Shown: piece after piece, positions 6,614-8,406 of the stretch | Layout of the letters: every line of letters starts with the position of its first letter | Position numbering within the stretch: position 1 is the stretch's first letter | The notes under the pieces: model-generated | What the model saw: the letters and a program-made list of their open reading frames with translations, nothing else | Databases searched by the model: none | What the model was told of the DNA's origin: nothing | Translations under genes and position numbers: made by a program | Source: CAUVKI01 sp963552605 | GTDB taxonomy: Bacteria; Bacillota; Clostridia; Tissierellales; Peptoniphilaceae | Direction of reading: 5' to 3' | Length of the DNA: 8,406 nt | Assembly (NCBI GenBank): GCA_963552605.1 | Contig: CAUVKI010000055.1 | Location: 1-8,406 of the forward strand

Positions 6614-8308
6614 ATGATTGATTTTAAGAAACGAGCGGCTGAACTTTTACATAAGGCACTCGAAATACCTTTTGAAGAAATAGAGGAAATGATTGAAAAA
6701 CCGAAAAATGAAATGGGCGATTATGCCTTTCCGACCTTTAAGTTTTCAAAGACATATCGCAAATCGCCCGTAAAAATTGCGGAAGAGTTTTTAGAAAAAT
6801 TGGAAACGGACGAGGTGTTTGAAAAAATTGAGGCAAAATCGGGCTATGTAAATTTTTTTGTGAACAGATTTTTGCTTATAGGCGAGACCATAAGAGAAAC
6901 CTTTGAAAAGGATGAAGAATTCGGAAATTCCGACATAGGGAGAGGAAAAAACGTGGTGGTGGAATATTCCTCAACAAATATAGCAAAACCTTTTCATATA
7001 GGTCATCTTCGTTCAACGGTGATAGGAGACGCACTCTATAACATATATAAGGCTTTGGGATATAATGTCATAGGAATAAATCATCTGGGGGATTACGGTA
7101 CGCAATTCGGAATGCTTATTGCGGCATATAAGCTTTGGGGAGATAGAGCTGAAATTGAAAAAGACCCGATAAATCAATTTTTGGAGCTCTATGTTCGTTT
7201 TAATAAACTCCAGGAGGAAGAACCCGAAAAAAGAGAACTTGCAAGAGAATGGTTCAAAAAATTGGAAGAGGGCGAAGAAGAAGCGGTTGAACTTTGGAAG
7301 TGGATGAGGGATTTATCTCTGAAAGAATTCAATCGTGTGTATGATATGCTCGGCATCACCTTTGACAGCTATGCGGGAGAAGCTTTTTATTCGGATAAGA
7401 TGCCTGCAGTTATAGACGAGCTTCACGAAAAGAATTTGCTCAAAAAAGATGAGGGAGCGGAGATTGCGGATCTTGAACCTTACGGGTTGACACCTCTCAT
7501 AGTTATAAAGTCAAACGGAACGACCACTTATGCCACAAGAGATATGGCAACCGCAAAGTACAGAAAACAGACTTATGATTTTTATAAATGTATATATGTT
7601 GTGGGCTCGGAGCAAATTCTTCATTTCAAACAATGGAAAAAGGTTATGGAGCTTGCCGGCTACCCTTGGGTTGAGGACTGCATACATGTGAATTTCGGAT
7701 TGATAAGCCTTGAAGACGCCTCTTTGTCCACAAGAAAGGGAAAGGTTCTCTTTTTGGAGGACGTGCTTAACCAAGCTGTCGAAAAGACAAAAAGAATTAT
7801 TGAGGAGAGAAACCCGAAACTTCCCAATAAGGAAGAAGTGGCAAAACAGGTGGGAATAGGAGCGGTGAAATTTCAGGAGCTTTTTAACCAGAGGATTAAG
7901 GATTATGTGTTCAGTTGGGATAGGACACTAAGCTTTGACGGAGAAACAGGTCCCTACACTCAGTACACCTATGCGAGAATTTCCTCTCTGCTTGATAAGG
8001 GAAGTTTCTCAAAAGAGAATGAATATGATGAAAAGTTGTTGACACTTCCTGAAGAAGCGGAAATAGCCAAAGCCGTCTATAATTTTCCCCAAGTGATTTT
8101 GGATGCACAAAAATCAAATGAAGCTTTTTATGTAACCCGAGCCACTGTTGAAATAGCCAAGCTCTTTAATAAGTATTATAACTCACAACCCATTTTGGTG
8201 GAGGACGAAAAGGTGAAAAACGCCCGCCTTGCCCTTTGCCATTGTGTCAAGGTTGCAATAAAAAAGGGTTTGACTTTGCTTGGAATAAGCTGCCCTGAAA
8301 GAATGTAA
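6614..8308 (+). CDS. argS: Arginyl-tRNA synthetase
   Basis: This is a complete 564-residue class I aminoacyl-tRNA synthetase that charges tRNA-Arg with arginine using ATP in the cytoplasm; as in all ArgRS the tRNA is needed for amino acid activation. The N-terminal Arg-tRNA-synthetase N domain (about 1-85) includes EMGDYAFP (33-40). The catalytic Rossmann domain starts with VEYSSTNIAKPFHIGHLRST (116-135), where FHIGH is the HIGH motif, and continues with NHLGDYGTQFG (156-166). The KMSKS-equivalent loop is LSTRKGK (371-377). The C-terminal helical anticodon-binding (DALR-type) domain spans about 440-564, with DGETGPYTQYTYARI (442-456) and the family-typical ending LLGISCPERM. GGAGG at 6602-6606 lies 7 bases before the ATG, a strong initiation site. 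It is the last gene of the operon, 21 bp after mutS2 and followed by a strong terminator. No T-box leader precedes it, so it is likely expressed from the upstream promoter. Confidence 0.98.
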   Translation: MIDFKKRAAELLHKALEIPFEEIEEMIEKPKNEMGDYAFPTFKFSKTYRKSPVKIAEEFLEKLETDEVFEKIEAKSGYVNFFVNRFLLIGETIRETFEKDEEFGNSDIGRGKNVVVEYSSTNIAKPFHIGHLRSTVIGDALYNIYKALGYNVIGINHLGDYGTQFGMLIAAYKLWGDRAEIEKDPINQFLELYVRFNKLQEEEPEKRELAREWFKKLEEGEEEAVELWKWMRDLSLKEFNRVYDMLGITFDSYAGEAFYSDKMPAVIDELHEKNLLKKDEGAEIADLEPYGLTPLIVIKSNGTTTYATRDMATAKYRKQTYDFYKCIYVVGSEQILHFKQWKKVMELAGYPWVEDCIHVNFGLISLEDASLSTRKGKVLFLEDVLNQAVEKTKRIIEERNPKLPNKEEVAKQVGIGAVKFQELFNQRIKDYVFSWDRTLSFDGETGPYTQYTYARISSLLDKGSFSKENEYDEKLLTLPEEAEIAKAVYNFPQVILDAQKSNEAFYVTRATVEIAKLFNKYYNSQPILVEDEKVKNARLALCHCVKVAIKKGLTLLGISCPERM

Positions 8309-8351
8309 AAAGACAGTTAAATACACACTTTTTCGACAATTTTTTTTGAAT

Positions 8352-8398
8352 AAAAAAAGGAAGATCTCCACACTGCTGTAAAGATCCTCCTTTTTTTT
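8352..8398 (+). terminator. Strong intrinsic terminator after argS, probably bidirectional
   Basis: A run of seven A plus GGA (8352-8361) and GATCT (8363-8367) pair with AGATC (8382-8386) and TCC plus T residues (8388-8397), with one A-C mismatch between the two blocks. An inner ACA/TGT pairing (8370-8372 with 8377-8379) is possible. The T-run on one side and A-run on the other mean it could end transcription from either direction, closing the operon and also insulating it from any leftward gene to the right. Confidence 0.9.
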
Positions 8399-8406
8399 AC
8401 GCATTC

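Overview
The window looks like low-GC Gram-positive (Firmicutes/Bacillota) chromosome, probably from an anaerobic clostridial or tissierellial lineage. The basis is an AT-rich composition, AGGAG-type ribosome binding sites, A/T-flanked hairpin terminators, a lipobox signal peptide, and protein sequences of clostridial type. I cannot name the genus from sequence alone.

Layout. (1) Positions 1-96 hold the last 21 codons of a plus-strand gene, resembling the C-terminus of Rpn-type PD-(D/E)XK nuclease/transposase proteins, and its intrinsic terminator. (2) Positions 97-570 have no convincing gene. They contain broken reading-frame fragments and one copy of a 76-79 bp direct repeat (341-419). (3) A minus-strand gene (571-1629) encodes a lipoprotein with an M28 metallopeptidase-like domain. 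It has a near-consensus promoter, but two of the usual metal-binding positions look substituted. (4) The divergent spacer 1630-1899 holds that promoter, the second repeat copy (1727-1802), a terminator-like hairpin and a probable weak promoter for the rightward genes. (5) Three tightly packed plus-strand genes follow: a U32 family protein of RlhA-like architecture (1900-4218), mutS2 (4232-6592) and argS (6614-8308). Gaps are 13 and 21 bp, and a strong bidirectional-looking terminator closes the set.

The three rightward genes form a probable operon with a translation theme: an rRNA/tRNA hydroxylation-type U32 protein, the MutS2 ATPase (recombination suppression and/or splitting of collided ribosomes) and arginyl-tRNA synthetase. 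All three look intact.

The accessory part is 97-1850. There the M28-like lipoprotein gene is bracketed by the direct repeats, and each repeat copy is followed by a GC-rich stem-loop. The most notable observations are this repeat-bracketed arrangement and the apparently degenerate M28 active site. I do not see convincing evidence of a wholly new system.
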